Of a stretch of DNA of 64,000 nucleotides, positions 22,143-35,441 are shown piece after piece. This DNA is from Ricordea florida (taxonomy: Eukaryota > Cnidaria > Anthozoa > Corallimorpharia > Ricordeidae). The notes beneath the pieces are model-generated. The model was not told the origin of the DNA, ran no database searches, and worked only from the letters and a program-made list of their open reading frames with translations. Positions within the stretch are counted from its first letter, which is position 1; each line of letters starts with the position of its first letter. The stretch is taken from positions 10,815,605 to 10,879,604 of the forward strand of contig OX453280.1 of the NCBI GenBank assembly GCA_949710005.1, in the 5' to 3' direction. Made by a program: the position numbers and the translations under genes.

Positions 22143-25100
22143 GCTAAAAATATACTAAAGTCACGTTACTTAACCTTAGTACATTGGTCTAGTGTTTACA
22201 CTGGCTCAAATAACTTAAGTTGATCTGTCAACACTCCCGCTAGCTGCCTTAACTACGTCATGGAATCGAATTGGCGGGAAATTCTAAACCTATGCTCGCT
22301 TCAAGAAGTAAAGTGGTGGCTTTCGTGGCCATCACAGTGCAGTGAATTAACAGGAGCAAATTGAGGTGCCAGCATGTGCATAGGCGCAGACCTCATTCCA
22401 TAATGTTGCGGGGGAAAATCCGGTGGTTGATCGTATGCACTAGCTATATATAGTACGCGTGGTTATATGCGAAGAAATATATCGATCATTATTACACAAC
22501 GAAGGATCGAAGTTTGTCTAGAGAAAGTTGTAAATAAAAATAAAAAGTACAATGCCTTCTTTTACCTGACAGATTGTTCGCCGTACGAAGATCGATCCAA
22601 TCGTTTTCTGACTTCTCTGTTATCTCCCATGATAGAAACGCTTGGCCGAAAACGTGACAATCGCACGATCTGCTCACCGCGGGATGCGACATATTACGCC
22701 GCCACAAGCGGTTACAGTTACCAACTGTAACCATGCCTAATCACAACTTTTACCTCGGTTAAATTTCTTTTGTCTTTTTCGGCATTTACCAAAGTATCAG
22801 TTGGCGTTTACACACGGAAAATGTTTACCTAGGTAAGTATACTCTGCTACCTCAGTAAACCGTTCAAGTCTAAACACGGCATGTAATAACAGACTTTTAC
22901 AGCATGCTTAAGTTGTGTACATAACTGCGATGATTAATCAATGTCCTTACGTATTTCTCCGCAGTTCAAATATATGGTCTTCCATATATATTCACTTGCA
23001 TAACAGACTTTTCTGCTCTTGATGAAAGCTGAACAAATCAAAAATCGATAAATAAACCAATTTTTTATCGCGTTTGTGGTCTTACCTTGCCTATTTCACA
23101 GCTCGTTTTTATTTAGTAAAAAAAAACATGTCTCAGTTACACGGGAATTGAACTTGAAAATAAATGAGAGTGATGCCAACAGGTTCGTTTCATGCCTCCG
23201 CATAATTAAAGGCGCGGCAAGGAAAGGTGATTGTCGGCACGTGTGTAAAGAAACATTCGCATCACAAAATTTTACAATGCCGCAATATTCGACGCATCAG
23301 TGCAATGTTCTTAGCTAGCACTCTGCCTTGAGTTAAAGAGTATAATCCCATTTCAAGCGATTTCTTAGACCCAGTAGATCCTGAGATATCAATTTTACTG
23401 AGGACAGATTTTAACAAGCGCCATTATTCTCAATGAAACATCGAAAACAATGGTTGTGAAAATTTATTAATTGCACGCAGAAGGAGACCATGTCAACAAA
23501 AACAAGGGATGATGTTTTCACTTGATTAAAAAGGTAACTGACAACAATTTACAATCTCCGATCATTTATGGTAAGTGTAGCTACGTGTAGTTTTGAGTCA
23601 ATATGCCCGGTGTAAAACGTGCACGTCAGAGTTTCAAGATGATTTTGGAAATCGCTTTTCACTAGTCAAATTAAAATTGTTATTTAGGGGTGCGGGTTAT
23701 CTGCCAGTGCGGGTAATCTGTTGAAAGTGTTTTCTCGCTATTGGAAAAATTGACTGATGCGGGTTATCTGCCGCGCGGGTAAACGGCCGGAAATTACGGG
23801 GTAGTTCACGAATGTGATTACGACGGGTCAGGCCTTTGACATTGATCAACGACGCATTCAGGGTGTTTGATTCTTTTTCCGGGTTAATTTACTTAAACCC
23901 ATACACGATTTCAAAGGAATTTGCCATTTGGTTTCAGTGCCGTATACAACAACACAGGTAAAATATAACGAATACTTAGGGAAACCTTCAGTGGTAGCCT
24001 GAATCTGAAATAATCTTAGCTTTAGTCAGCTCCTGTCAACTATATCGAACACACTCCTTATAATCTACGATTAGTCACCTAGCTTGTTTTCTTACTCCGG
24101 TCAATTCAATTCGGGTTGTGCGGCTTCAGTCAAACATTTAACTCGGACAAGTATTGTGGGGATATATAGTTTCTAAAGAAACATTTGATTCGGACAACCG
24201 AGTATCCACTGTAATGTGGTAGTGGTGATAGACGTCCCATTTCACATGCACTCGAATCTAACTAGTTATATTTACCCGGAACTACACAATCTTAAGCTAA
24301 AAAGTGCTTGGAAATTTGGCGGGACTGTGTTTTCACGAATTAATTTTGCCGGGCGACCTCCTAATAGCAGCAATAATGTGTAGAGGACAATAGGTAGTGT
24401 TTGGTTCATGCTGCCCTGTAACAAAGTACACATGATTTAACACGACTGAATGAGGAACGTTTTTCAGTCGTATGTGGTGTTCCGTGTTCGAGGAAGAAGA
24501 GCAAACGCCAGGCTGGAAGGCCGGCAGAAGAGTAGTTCAACACAAATCATGGTAAGAAGGCAAAGGTCACGCAGTTGTGAAATCGTTTGTGCGCCATATT
24601 AGCTTTACATCCGAGAGTTTTCGTAAGGAGTCGATTCAGTTAGGTACATGTGAAATGCGACGTTTATCACGACGCTAAGTCGACTTCAATTTTAGAATGC
24701 GATGTTTATAACAAATGGAACTGATTTTTCAATTTTATTCAACTAAAAGAAACAGAATTTGGTTCCGGTACATATGAAATGCCACTTTTATCATCGGCCT
24801 AATTTTGACTGACGACCTCTCATTCAGTCAACCATAATGGCTGACGTTTGAAACGCATTCAAGATTCGCAGACAAATTGTGCCAAAAATCTGTTATTGTA
24901 CTACCAATGCTTCTATGCTTAGTTCAGAGAAATATTTCTAAGATGTTCGATACCTCTCAAAACTGGTTTTCACACGCAAGCGAAGGAGTCGGGGAGCGCT
25001 TACAAGTCGAAAGCGGAGTTACAATGTCGAAGACACAGAAGCGAAAGATCCATTTCACTTCTTCCTGCGACTTCGATTTTGAATCCAGTCTTTGGCCACA

Positions 25101-25944
25101 GAAACTCGATCTTCATGAACTAATCTTTTAAGCAATTTACTGAAACACTCTATCAATTCGTTGTTGTGAATGGCGCTAAATTTATATTCGGTTTCAAGTA
25201 TAGTCGAATTCGACATTTGGCAAAAGCAGAGAAGCAGTACAACAACATAATAAAAAATGTTAAATGTCAATACTTACGGCTTTCTTTGTGGCTTTCACAG
25301 TAATTGGGCAAGGTCAAGAAGACTGATGCTGCAAAAAGTAGTACTAGTTGTAGGCTGAACCATGAAACGAAGGGGGCTTTCCATTCACCGAAAATTTTCG
25401 ACTATCAAACTTTGGGTGGGGATTTTGGTTGACAAAAGAACTTTTTGTCGTTCTTTTTATGGCCTTTTTATTGTTTTGAGGGGATTAGGCTTCATTGTTT
25501 GCAAAACAATGGCTGCAAAAATCCCATGGCAGCTCGATTTTTTACAATAACTGAGCGAATTCTCGCGCGCTGATTGGCTAATTTTTATCATCAATAAGAG
25601 TACAGACACATAAAATTTTAATTTATGCAAGGTTTTTTCGCGTGATAAGTGAGCTGTCAAACAGTCAGATTTTTACCCAATCAAATTGTATTACGTGTTG
25701 TCACGATCCAATGAGAAGTCGAGAAAAGTTATTGAGAATAGTTGCGCCCTGATTGCGTCAATTTAAATAAAATTCTGCATTATTCGAGTTTACTTGCTGT
25801 TTACTTGCGTTTTCTTTTCATTTAAGTCTTCATTTGACCTTTTTCGCGTTTTGTTATTGTAAAAAACAAATTGACGTCCGTTTTTTATGCGTCTGTCGTC
25901 TTATTGATGATAAATTGCGTCATAACATTGTCAAAGTTTGTTTA
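22143..25944. other. Spacer sequence with no recognised gene
   Basis: About 3.8 kb between block A' and the start of the right arm. Open frames are short and unrelated. One minus-strand frame (25,055-25,270) starts with a signal-like hydrophobic stretch (IFYYVVVLLLCFC), but has no supporting exon context. A small imperfect tandem of tgcgggt(t/a)atctg lies near 23,690-23,780. I see no RNA gene or transposon ends I can support. Confidence 0.5.
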
Positions 25945-27182
25945 CTCCATCATTATTGGGACTGTCCGTCTCCAATCTTCAGCCCACCTCTAAACTTCGG
26001 GGACTTGACATCAAGGCCAGTGTTATGACCTAACACCAGCCATCGGCCTAACTAGTGATGCGTGATTTAGCGGGGGATGCGTTTGCTTAAGGTATGAGGG
26101 GTGCCGGGGGATGCGTTTGTCTAATGGCTAAATTCTATTTTAAAAAGCTGCAGCCGTTTTGCTGGTTTTGCAAACACGCTAAGCCTGTCCAGTTGCATTT
26201 TTCAGCCAGACATGCTTACCCCTAGCCTTCATGACAGATGAGTGTCATGCGTAAATGTGATTGTGTAGTGTCCAAGTTAAAGAGCTGGCTATGCTTCTAG
26301 TTTTGTTATCTGTCTTCTATAGTGAAAGCTGGCTTGGTGATATGCGCAACTACCCTCTTTCAAATTCAGACAGATATGAAACATTATTCAATCTAAAAAT
26401 GACCACAACACAATGAATTCCTGTCGTCCTAGCATGACAGATATCCTCGCAGTTTCGCAAGGAGAAAAAATCAAAATGGAGTCGAGTTTTCAAAATGTAA
26501 ATAACTCTGAAGGAAAAGAGAAAATTGTGTTGCTGTTCCCGAAAATACCAAGGAACCAAGTTTGCCACCAAGATTTTCAACGTTTAGGTCATGAATGTGT
26601 GTTTTTCATTCAACTTGCGACAAACTCTGAAATCATCTAGGATCAGGCCTAAGATCTTTCTCTTTGTATCTTGGAAAGCCAACTCGCTCGACGTTTTCTT
26701 TTCACAGTTCGATCATTAGATAATTCCAGTTATACGAAGAAAGGCAAAAAAACGTTTGTTCCTTTTTCTATTAGAACAGTATTAACAACTAAATATAGCG
26801 CATGAGTTCTTCATACCGAGAGGAAATCGTTAATACACACACTCGAGCCTGAGGATGTGCGTGTTTCTTTTCAACCAGTTCATGAGATCACATGTAGTGA
26901 CGCTATATCTGAAATGAGTTTACCCCGTTGATAATAAGTGACGCTAATTCCATTTGTTGCAGTGGAACTCCGCCTCACGGACACCCCAGTAAAACGGACA
27001 TTCTGGTTTTACGGACAGTTTTTATCCGTGCTTTGTAAAGGCTGGTTTTCACTTCACAGCTTCAAAGCTTTGTAATTATGACGCTGCTGTCCGGCGTTTT
27101 TACATCTCAGTTTGTGTGAAATTTCGATGTCGCTATTGATAACTTGAACTTCAAGGGCGACTTCCTTGGTAGACGCGTACGA
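25945..27182. repeat. Arm-end repeat block A'', inverted copy
   Basis: Reverse complement of about 14,308-15,545. It includes the open 75-codon frame at 26,413-26,640 (plus) and stops short of the host gene's middle exon, so the right arm lacks that exon. Its inner edge at about 25,945 is the duplication breakpoint. Confidence 0.85.
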
Positions 27183-28436
27183 GGGCTGTCCTGCGGTGGT
27201 CGCACTGAACTGGTTTCAGAAGTTTGAACAAATGGTTCTCTAGACTGGCGGAGGTGTCTACGGTTTCTTCTGTACAGTCTACCACCTTCTGTTCTGACTT
27301 TGTAAGAACGGATATTAACTTGGTCTTCCACTCTTGCCTTGAACCATTTCCGTTCTCTGTCACCTGGTTTAGGGGCTACTCGGACAACTTCTCCTGTCTG
27401 TAAAGGTTGGAGCTCCTTGGTGTTTTGATTGTAATACTTGGCTTGTTTAAACTTCTGCTTGAGAAGTTTCTCCTTCACATCTTCTTGGACCTTTGGTTTA
27501 AACAGGTAACTGGTGGTGGGAAACAGTGTTCTTGTTCTGCGTCCAAACATCCTTTGGGCGGGGGAGCTAGACATTCCTTCAGAAGGAGTGTTCCTCCAGT
27601 CAAGTAGGGATAAGTAGGGGTCTGTGCCTGTTTGCTTAGCTTTCTTCATGATGGATTTTGCTGTCTTGATGGCATTTTTAGCCTTGCCATTACTCTGGGG
27701 ATAGCCAGGTGAACTTGTGAGGACTTCAAACTCGTAGCTAGTCGCTGAATTCCTGAGAACTGAACGGCATGTTGTCGCTGATAAGCTGATTTGGGATTCC
27801 ATGGACTGAAAACTGCTTGCGAAGTATCTTAGCTATCCCCTTTGCGGTCTTAGTTTCGAGACGGTCTACTTCAAAGTAACTTGAGTAGTAGTCGACCACA
27901 CAGAGGTAGTCTGTACCATCAAGCGTGAATACATCTGCACCAATCTTTTGCCAAGGTCGATCAGCAACCTAATTGGAGATGAGAGGCTCCCTTGCTTGGT
28001 TTGATTGATAGGACGAACAGATGTCGCACTTTAAAACGTGGTCAATTAAATCGGAATTCTTTCCTCGCCAATACACGGTTTCTCTTGCTCATCGGAGGCA
28101 ACTTTGAATTCCGGTATGGGCTCCATGTAACTTCTCTTTAATCTTTGTGCGCAGACTCAAGGGAATGACACAGCGCTGAGCTTTGAAGATTAGACCATCC
28201 TGCGCTGATAGCTCATCTGTAATCAGGAAATACGGATGGAGACATGTGGGGACTTCCTTCTTCCAGTCAGGCCATCCGCTGATGATGGTTTCCTTCAGCC
28301 ATTGAAGAGTATCACTTGAGCTGTTTCTACTTGAATTTCCCTTAGCTGGGGCTCTGAGATTGGGAGAAAATCAATTGCATGGATAGTTTCAGCTTCCTCT
28401 TCAGCCTTGGACTGGATGGTGTTCTTGAGGAAGGCT
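27182..28436 (-). pseudogene. gypsy-like integrase, heavily interrupted
   Basis: Integrase remains. Recognisable pieces lie in different frames from about 28,150 to 27,850 (a HHCC-like region and a core with VVDYYSS-like sequence), then an open stretch 27,802-27,182 with PGYPQSNGKAKNAIKTAKSI and the C-terminal GEVVRVAPKPGD segment. Several stops and frameshifts. The coding end beyond 27,182 reads into block A'' and is artificial. Confidence 0.75.
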
Positions 28437-29082
28437 CTAGATAGTGTCAGCTAGGTACATTTTAGAGCCAGGCTTGTACCTTAGGTCAACATCGTTCTGC
28501 TGGAGTCGTAACAGAAGTCTCTGGAGACGCTTTGGAGCTGAAGTGAGAGGCTTCTTGTAAATCGATACCAGAGGTTTGTGGTCAGACCACAAAATTACTC
28601 GTCTCCCAAATGTGTAGTGGTGATTGTGTTCCAGCCCAAAGACCTGAGCTAAAAGCCTTCTCAATCTGAGAATATCTCTGTTCTGCTGAGGTGAGTGCAC
28701 GGCTTGCATATGTAACTGGTTGGCCCTCTTGCATCAAAACAAATCCGAGGCCGTTTTGCGATGCATCACCTTGTCCTTCAGTTTGGGCTTTTGGGCTGAA
28801 ATACTTGAGGACTGGGGCTTGTGTAACAGCCACTTTAAGAGACTTCAAGGCATCTTCCTGTTCCTGGGTCCACTGCCACTCAGCGTCCTTGTGCGTAAGC
28901 TTGCGGAGAGGCTGATACAACTCAGACAGATTACTGAGGAACTTCGAAAGATACTTGACCATACCAATGAGCCGCTGCACACCCTGGACATCAACAGGAG
29001 TTTCCATGTTCACTATGGCATCAATCTTCCTGGGATCAGGTTTGACTCCTTCACTGCTTAGCAGATGCCCAATGAATGTCAC
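28437..29082 (-). pseudogene. gypsy-like RT thumb and RNase H
   Basis: Two overlapping frames: 28,582-29,082 (FIGHLLSSEGVKPDPRKIDA, LKYFSPKA, GQGDASQNGLGFVLMQEGQP, ASRALTSAEQRYSQIEK) and 28,437-28,709 (RRVILWSDHKPLVSIYKKPL). Together they give the RT connection and RNase H with the D-A-S, E-K and S-D-H elements. One frameshift separates them. Confidence 0.8.
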
Positions 29083-29340
29083 TTATTCGCATTTGAAGTC
29101 GAACTTCGCTTTGTTTAATTTAATGTTCCTCTCTCTGCATCTTTTAAATAAACGTACAAGGTTTGCATCATGATCCCTATCTGCGTCTTCCTTAGTATCA
29201 CCATGACCAGTAATCAGTAAATCATCTGCTATTCTATGGATACCAGGCAATCCTTGCAGGTTTTGATCAAGCTTCTGTTGGAAGCATTCAGGCGCAGGGT
29301 TATTCCATAAGGCATTCGTAAGCAACGATGTCGGCCTCAT
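29083..29340 (-). pseudogene. gypsy-like RT middle segment (IADD)
   Basis: The continuation of RT in a second frame: ALWNNPAPECFQQKLDQ, then HRIADDLLITG, where the YxDD-type motif C is present as IADD. It ends at a stop (KFDFKCE*), after which the frame resumes as MTFIGHLLSSEGVKP. Confidence 0.8.
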
Positions 29341-29345
29341 GGTGT

Positions 29346-31130
29346 CTAAAAGGTAGTGAGACGACTCGACTCGTCATCTAACTCTATCTGGAGAAAGCCA
29401 TCTTTCAAATCTGCTTTGGAGAAAACTCGTGCTTTCCCAAGTTCTGGCAGAATGTCATCAATCACAGGGAGGAGGTGGTGACTTCGATGGAGTGCCTTAT
29501 TCAGGGGTCTTGGGTCGATGCAGACTCTGAATTTCCCATTCGATTTTGCTGTGATAACTGCACTGGACACCCACTTAGTGGGCTCTTCTACTTTTGTTAA
29601 AACACCAACAGCTATGAGACGGTCAATTTCTTCTTTAAGCTTTCCTTTCAGAGCTACTGGTACTCTGCGGGGAGGCATGACCACTGGGCAAACTGAGTCA
29701 TCTACTTCAAGATGTAACTTTCCCTCCATTCTTCCGAGTCCTTTGAAGATGTCCTCAAAGTCAGTTAGCACTTGCTCTTTAGTGAGAGAACTACTCTGAG
29801 AGGTGGTGAGAGCTTCATTGGTGTTCACCAGCTGAATATTGTGGTGTTGGACCACGAGAAGATCCATTTGTTGTGCTGCACGAGCTCCTATTAACGGCGT
29901 GTAGTTACCATCCACTACAACGAACTCGGCGTTATACTTCTTTCTTGTCCTAGGATTACGCATGCTCACTCTTGCCGTTCCAAGTGCTGAGACTTGCTGC
30001 TTGTTGTAAGCTGTCAGTAACTTCTTTGATTTCTGTATCTGTGCAACTCTTGGAAGGTATTTCTTTGGAAGGACATTGCACGATGCACCAGAGTCAATCT
30101 GCATTTTTACGGGTTTCCCTTGTATCTCCATAACAGCATAGATCTTGTTCGGAAAAACAGTCACAGAATTGATAACTTCAGGAGTACTCACATTATCATC
30201 TTCGGTGGAGAGCTCTACAGATAAAATTTCCTCTTCCGATGAGAGATCGGCTTCGACAACGGACACTTTCTTTCGAGAGGTTTCCTTCGAGCTTGACTTC
30301 GGAGCCTTTGGTTTCTTCTTTCTTGAGCTGGTTTTCTTCTCATGAAGATGGCACTTGCTAGCGAAGTGATTCTCATTCTTGCACTTCTTGCAGACTTTAC
30401 CATAAGCGGGACACTTTTCTCGATTTCTTTCGTGAGACTTGCAACAGAATTTGCAGTCTTCAACCATACGAACGCTTGACTTGTCAGACGACGATTTGAG
30501 CGCATTGACGGCGCTTGATTCGATGTTTTGGTTTGTCATGGCTTGCATTTGCAATTTAGTAGCTTCGGCGGTTCGGCAGCTATCAAGACATTTATCCAAG
30601 TTTAATTTCGGTTCCTGGAGAAGCTTTTTCCTCAGATTATTATCCCTGATACCACAAACTAAACGATCGCGAATAAGGTCTTCCTTTAACCAGCCAAACT
30701 CGCAGGTTTCGGCAAGCGTGCGAAGTGCTGTTTTGTAGGCGTCAATCGACTCGTCAGATTCTTGTAGACGATTGTTGAACCTGTACCTTTCGTAAATCAC
30801 GTTCGTCTTGCCAATACAGTAATTCTGCCACAATTCGAGCACTTTGTCGATTTTTTGCCTGTCATCATCCGACGGAAAGGGCAATCCAGTGTGTATTTCC
30901 AAAGCATCTGGACCGATACACGTGATAAACGTGGCGACGCGAAGCGTTGAAGGTTGTTTGTCCAACCCAGTGACAATTTCGTACGCTTTCCAAATCTGTA
31001 TCCACTTTTTCCAGTTGGCTGCTAGGTTTCCTTTAGTGTCGAATTTCTGTGGAAGCGATACATTAGCAATAAACCTGGTAAACGGCGGAGTATTGCAGGG
31101 AGCAAAAGGAGCTTCTGCTTCATCTGGCAT
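29346..31130 (-). pseudogene. gypsy-like Gag-protease-RT N-terminus
   Basis: A 594-codon open frame from ATG at 31,130. Residues 1 to about 200 are Gag capsid-like. Two knuckles follow at about 226-261, the second a CCHC (CKKCKNENHFASKC). The aspartic protease active site is IDSGASCN at about 345-352. From about 490 the RT begins (PPRRVPVALKGKLKEEIDRL, then KADLKDGFLQIEL). The frame ends in ESSRLTTF where a frameshift cuts off the rest of RT. In the left copy the same gene is split by an 11-bp deletion and the protease is missing. Confidence 0.88.
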
Positions 31131-31250
31131 GTTCGCGGGTTAAATTAATGGCGGCGCGTTGACACACAATCTTCACTCAATTGGCTTTGAAAGCTGGAAA
31201 TATTTCCACAGAGGCTTTCAACAACACGACGTCGTCCGCTCCTGACCCCA

Positions 31251-31472
31251 TGTAATGTTACGCTATTACGAAGCGTAACCAGGGAAATAAATACAACAAA
31301 AACACGACAGTTCTCTATAAGAGCAACGACACGTCTAACATATCTTTAATGCAGCAAGCACATGGTCCGAGAGTCATGTGACTCGGCATGACGTCACAAA
31401 CTGTACTTTAAAAGAGTCAAGAGAGACTAAGAGACTGTGGCACAAACTACTCGAAGTAGTTGCTTACTGACA
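31251..31472 (-). repeat. Candidate 5' LTR of gypsy-like element, right
   Basis: Mirror of 12,459-12,680, with the same TG/CA ends and a PBS-like sequence next to it that differs by one base (TGGGGTCAGG against TGGTGTCAGG). It is the only LTR of this copy. Confidence 0.55.
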
Positions 31473-33118
31473 ATACATTTCTTTTTCCTTGCCTCAATTT
31501 TTTATAAGTTTGTAACCTATTTAATTGACTCATCCCTCCTGTTATTACATGTAAGTCTATTGTTGGCAGGTTTCCGTTAAAAAGTTATGTTATAAAATAG
31601 CAAAGTTACTGCGCATTCAATTCTGTGAAAACATTTGCTTTTAAATATTATACTTTAAGGAAACCAGACGCTGATAACAAAATTCAGTACAGTTGCTGGA
31701 AATGATCCACAAGAGGGTGGTCCTGGATGTTCATCTGAAGACAAGTATTCCAGTAAGTTTAGGTGAAATTGCCTTAAGCCTTCGAAATATCCTCAGTGCA
31801 TTACATGTCACTCTATGCAATGGAATTCTGAATCTTCCAATTTTCTTGCAAAAAGGGTTTTGATTATTTCTAATTCCTGGCTTTTTTTAACACTTTGCTG
31901 GTGAGATCAATAAATAAATCAAACTTTTACAAGACTGTAGTGTAAATGACAACCCCTGACTGTAGTTATAACCTGCGCATAACAACAGATTACTAGACCA
32001 TTCATCATACCATGTATTTACCTCTCACAAGGCTACAACAATATAGACTTTGACAATTAAGACAAGTTTAGTTTGTTAATAATTCCCAGAGAACATGTAT
32101 TCACGCAATAAAAAAAGCAAATTCATTTGGGAGAATAATTAATTCTAAACTACAAATTCTGTAACATGCTATATTTATTCTAATAATGGAAGCCTTTCAT
32201 TTTTTTGAATGTCACAAAAGCTTTTACTTATATTCTTGATTTCATCATATGTTTCAATAATTAGCTATGTTATTAGGCATTTAATGACTTAAATAGTCTT
32301 TTGAGAGTGGGTTGTGGAATGGATTGTGTTTTCATACTGATTATTGTTTTTATTTTTTAATAATGTTAGACACTACAATGCAGGGAAGTATGCCAGTGGA
32401 TCAGGAGGTGCTCATAACTTTAGTATTTCTGACTGTTACCATGGCATCGACTTTCATTTATTTTTACTCCTTGCTTACCTGAGTACTTACATTGTATGCT
32501 TTTCTTCCATAGGTTTCTGTAATCACATGTAGTGAATTAGAGGTTGATCAGGGAACTGAAGGTAATAAGTTGACACAATGTTGCAAGTACCATTCACTTC
32601 TTGCCCCTTTAATCAAAAGGTAGCCTACACATATACCCACCCTATGTAAACTGACATTAAGAGATTACATTATGAACAAGTTTCCTTTTTTGGTTATACA
32701 ACATGTAGCTTTGTTAAGTTTCACAGTTTGTTGTTTGTTTAGTTTCTTAGTTTGTTGTTTGTGTTTCATAGTTTGTTGTTGGTGCTTGTTTGACTGAAGA
32801 TGGTTTACTGGTTGAACAGTTCTATTTCAGTAATTTATACATAACCTCAGCCGGTCCAAGCGATTAAAATGTTTCCTTTTTTGTTTTGTTAAGATCCTGA
32901 AGAAGAGTATATTGATGCAGAAGAAAGAGAAAAAATGGTAAACATAAGTTTCATAATAAAACAAATTAAAATCTATTCCTCGAGTATCTCTGACTGACTA
33001 ATGATAATCCTAGTGGGCCATCCTATTTTCTTCTTTTTTCGTTTTTATTTTTTTTCCTTGACAGATCAGAATACTCAATTTTAGTCAAAACAATTTAAGA
33101 GATCAAAATTAATAATGA

Positions 33119-33288
33119 TTAGGCCCGGTTCGGACGCCGAACTTTTCGTGAGCCTAACCTAATTCGAATTAAGGTCGATCCAAACTATTTAGGCCGCCTG
33201 AATTGGTTCAGACGTCGAACTATTCATGTACTTAGTTCATTGTATTAGGTTTGCCGCGTGAAAGGATCGGCGTCTGAACCCGGCCTTA
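33119..33288. mobile_element. Harbinger-type MITE, right copy
   Basis: Mirror of 10,643-10,812: inverted termini GGCCCGGTTCGGACGCCGA and complement, TTA/TAA flanks. It lies in the last intron of the truncated duplicate. Confidence 0.7.
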
Positions 33289-34453
33289 GAATGTCTACAT
33301 TTTAATTCTGCCACTAGTTTCAGTATTAATATATCCACTTAAGAGCGCCTGTCTGTAAAAATCAGACAAATTCCAAATTTCGCGGCAAGCGCGGAAAATT
33401 CGATTTCTTTCATATTTTAACGTTCGATAGGCTAGGGTCTAACTAAAATTACTGTATACGTTTTTTGGTGAAATATCTTTTGGTTTCAAAGAAAAATGCA
33501 AATTACAAAAATCCGTTAAAATCGTTATTTGAGGCGCTAAATAATTACACAGGTTTGAGAGCCTCGCGTGCAAAAACAAATCATTCTACTGTCTTTAATA
33601 CACTCAAGTATTATTTAGCAATCTCTAAATGTACGTTGGAATGATTTTGGGGAATATTGCGTTGTTCTTTGCTTACGAAATAATTTAATTTCGAAGGCAT
33701 ACAATTCACCTCAGTAAAAGTACTTCGTGAATAAAACTAATTTTCACCATGTGCGAAACCTTCAAATCGATTAAGCCTCTGGTAGTTGAATGTTCGAAGG
33801 ATGGTTTATAGATTCCTGTAAACATTTCTTTGGGCAAATGATTAGGAGCGGCGCGAGAGCGTTTCAAACTCCGTAGAAAATGCAAATATTTGACCTTCAG
33901 CGGTTAACTTTGAAGTTGCGGGTCAGACATAAACTTTATTCCCGTGTCTTAAGCCTCATTAAGTCAAAATACGCCCTCAGAAAAACTTTTGGAAATGTCC
34001 TAACCTTATCGTCCAAAGGCCTTTTATGCACGATTCTGTGGTCGCTTGTCGCACAAGGCTGAGCTCTGTTTGTAACGTCCGATGTATACCACGCAAACTG
34101 TCAGCGTATTCAGTGGTCGAACACCAATCTTTGATCAACATTCGGTGCATCTCATTATAACTGCATCTTCTTCGACGGGTTGGTCATTTGGTTAGTATTT
34201 CTTGGTTTATAATGCAATGATGTTTCGTCTCTGGCATATGCTCAGCATCCTGGAGTTCAAACAGGTAACCTCAGCTTTTGTTTGACCAGCACTTTTATTT
34301 GTTGAAAAGAATTTACGTTCTTGTGAGTTGAGGTTAATCGTCGACTATTATTTTTATTATTTGTAATTTTCATGTTTATATTGTAATCGAGGTGATGATG
34401 ATGATGATTTTTTTTTTTTTTACCTACAGCAAGGAGACAAAAGAGTGACCGCT

Positions 34454-34562
34454 TTAATTTATTCACATTCTTTCCTGCAGATTTAATCCAATCAAGAGCC
34501 AGCGGGAAAACTGTCCTCGACTTCTGATTGGTTAATGTCTGCATGGAAGAATGTGAATTAAT
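34454..34562. mobile_element. Short inverted-repeat MITE, right copy
   Basis: Mirror of 9,376-9,484, with the same inverted halves. A longer T run and a (gat)n stretch near 34,395-34,425 lie just outside it. Confidence 0.62.
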
Positions 34563-34801
34563 TAAATGAGGTGACACTTTTAGGCTCCCTGCCTTAAAAC
34601 AAGAAATTGATGCCACAAGTACCTACTTTTGTTAATGTTCAAGTAGCCACTTTACTAATTTCAAATATTTTATTCCACAGGAAAGAGACAAAGAAAAAAA
34701 CGTTGATCCATTGCCGTCTCATCTATTTCATTAAAGCTACTGAAAAGATATAGTTCAATCAAAGTAAGAACCTATCTGTGGTCCACAACATGTTGAACTT
34801 G

Positions 34802-35441
34802 TTAAGGTGGCCCGAACCTATTTATATGCGCGTTGATTATCTGTCTGTCTTCGGGTTTCGAAATAATTGACAATTTTTTGTAATAATGGGGTTTTAACCA
34901 TATGCCGATGTCTCAAACGTTCTTATACCTACAAGAAAATAAATAACCTTTTCTTAAAGTTCGACCATCCTTTAGTAAGGATGCCAAAATATAAATAGAT
35001 TTAGGCAAACCTAAAAGCGGAGCTCCTCACACAGTCCCTCCAAAAATGCTTGAAAACTTGTAGGAAGAACATTTTTCCTCCAAAACCGCTATGAATAATC
35101 CGTTTCTTCGGCAAAACATTGTAGACTGCTCTAGACCTTCTAAATATCCCGGATGAGTATGAGTATGAGGCTTTGTTTTTCGCGCGCTTTTCGTTGGGGC
35201 AACATCGTCGTCGCTAGGCGCACGCGCCCGCGAGCCATGCCGCTAACCACGATGACCATGAAAACTCAAACGCATGGTTTTCTCAATTTCTATCCTCGCA
35301 CGGTAGTTATGGGGCTCCGCTCTGTGGCTCTTCGAGCCGCTGTGGAGCTCCGCTAATAGCAATAAGTTAATTCATTTCTGCCGAGAAACGCGATTCTAAA
35401 ACATAACCAAGGCGCATATAAAAAGATTCGGGCGACCTTAA
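34802..35441. mobile_element. TTAA-bounded element, right copy, palindrome lost
   Basis: Mirror of the left element with the same TTAAGGTGGCCCGAACC ends, but about 130 bp shorter. The internal long palindrome is reduced to a remnant around 35,130-35,190, where GGATGAGTATGAGTATGAGG replaces the hairpin centre. Confidence 0.7.

Larger units (their letters stand above)
27182..31250 (-). mobile_element. Ty3/gypsy-like element, longer right copy
   Basis: The more complete copy, on the minus strand. In order it has Gag, zinc knuckles, protease, RT, RNase H, then integrase with a zinc-binding region and core. The reading frame is broken after the RT N-terminus and again through RNase H and integrase by frameshifts and stops. 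The 3' end is cut at the junction with block A'', so it has one LTR only (31,251-31,472). It is dead but retains the pol sequence lost from the left copy. Confidence 0.88.
31660..34734 (+). pseudogene. 5'-truncated duplicate of the TRADD-N-like gene (last five exons)
   Basis: Right-arm copies of the last five exons, plus strand: 31,660-31,752; 32,370-32,407; 32,513-32,561; 32,894-32,937; 34,681-34,734 (TAA). Lengths, phases and splice sites equal those of the left-arm exons. The protein differs in one place (VDQE against VDHE). The TRADD-N-like and middle exons are absent, because the arm begins downstream of them, so the fragment has no 5' coding sequence of its own. The duplicate is best called a pseudogene unless an upstream exon has been captured. 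It also confirms the left-arm exon chain: no exon has gained a stop or lost a splice site. Confidence 0.7.

Noticed and set aside
28691-29173. Plus-strand frames opposite the gypsy-like RT and RNase H
   Set aside because: Shadows of the minus-strand pol gene.
31660-31752. Alternative reading of this exon from a later acceptor (starting at TACAGTTGC)
   Set aside because: That frame stays open locally but gives no good continuation into the next exons, while the frame from GAAACCAG fits phase through to the stop.
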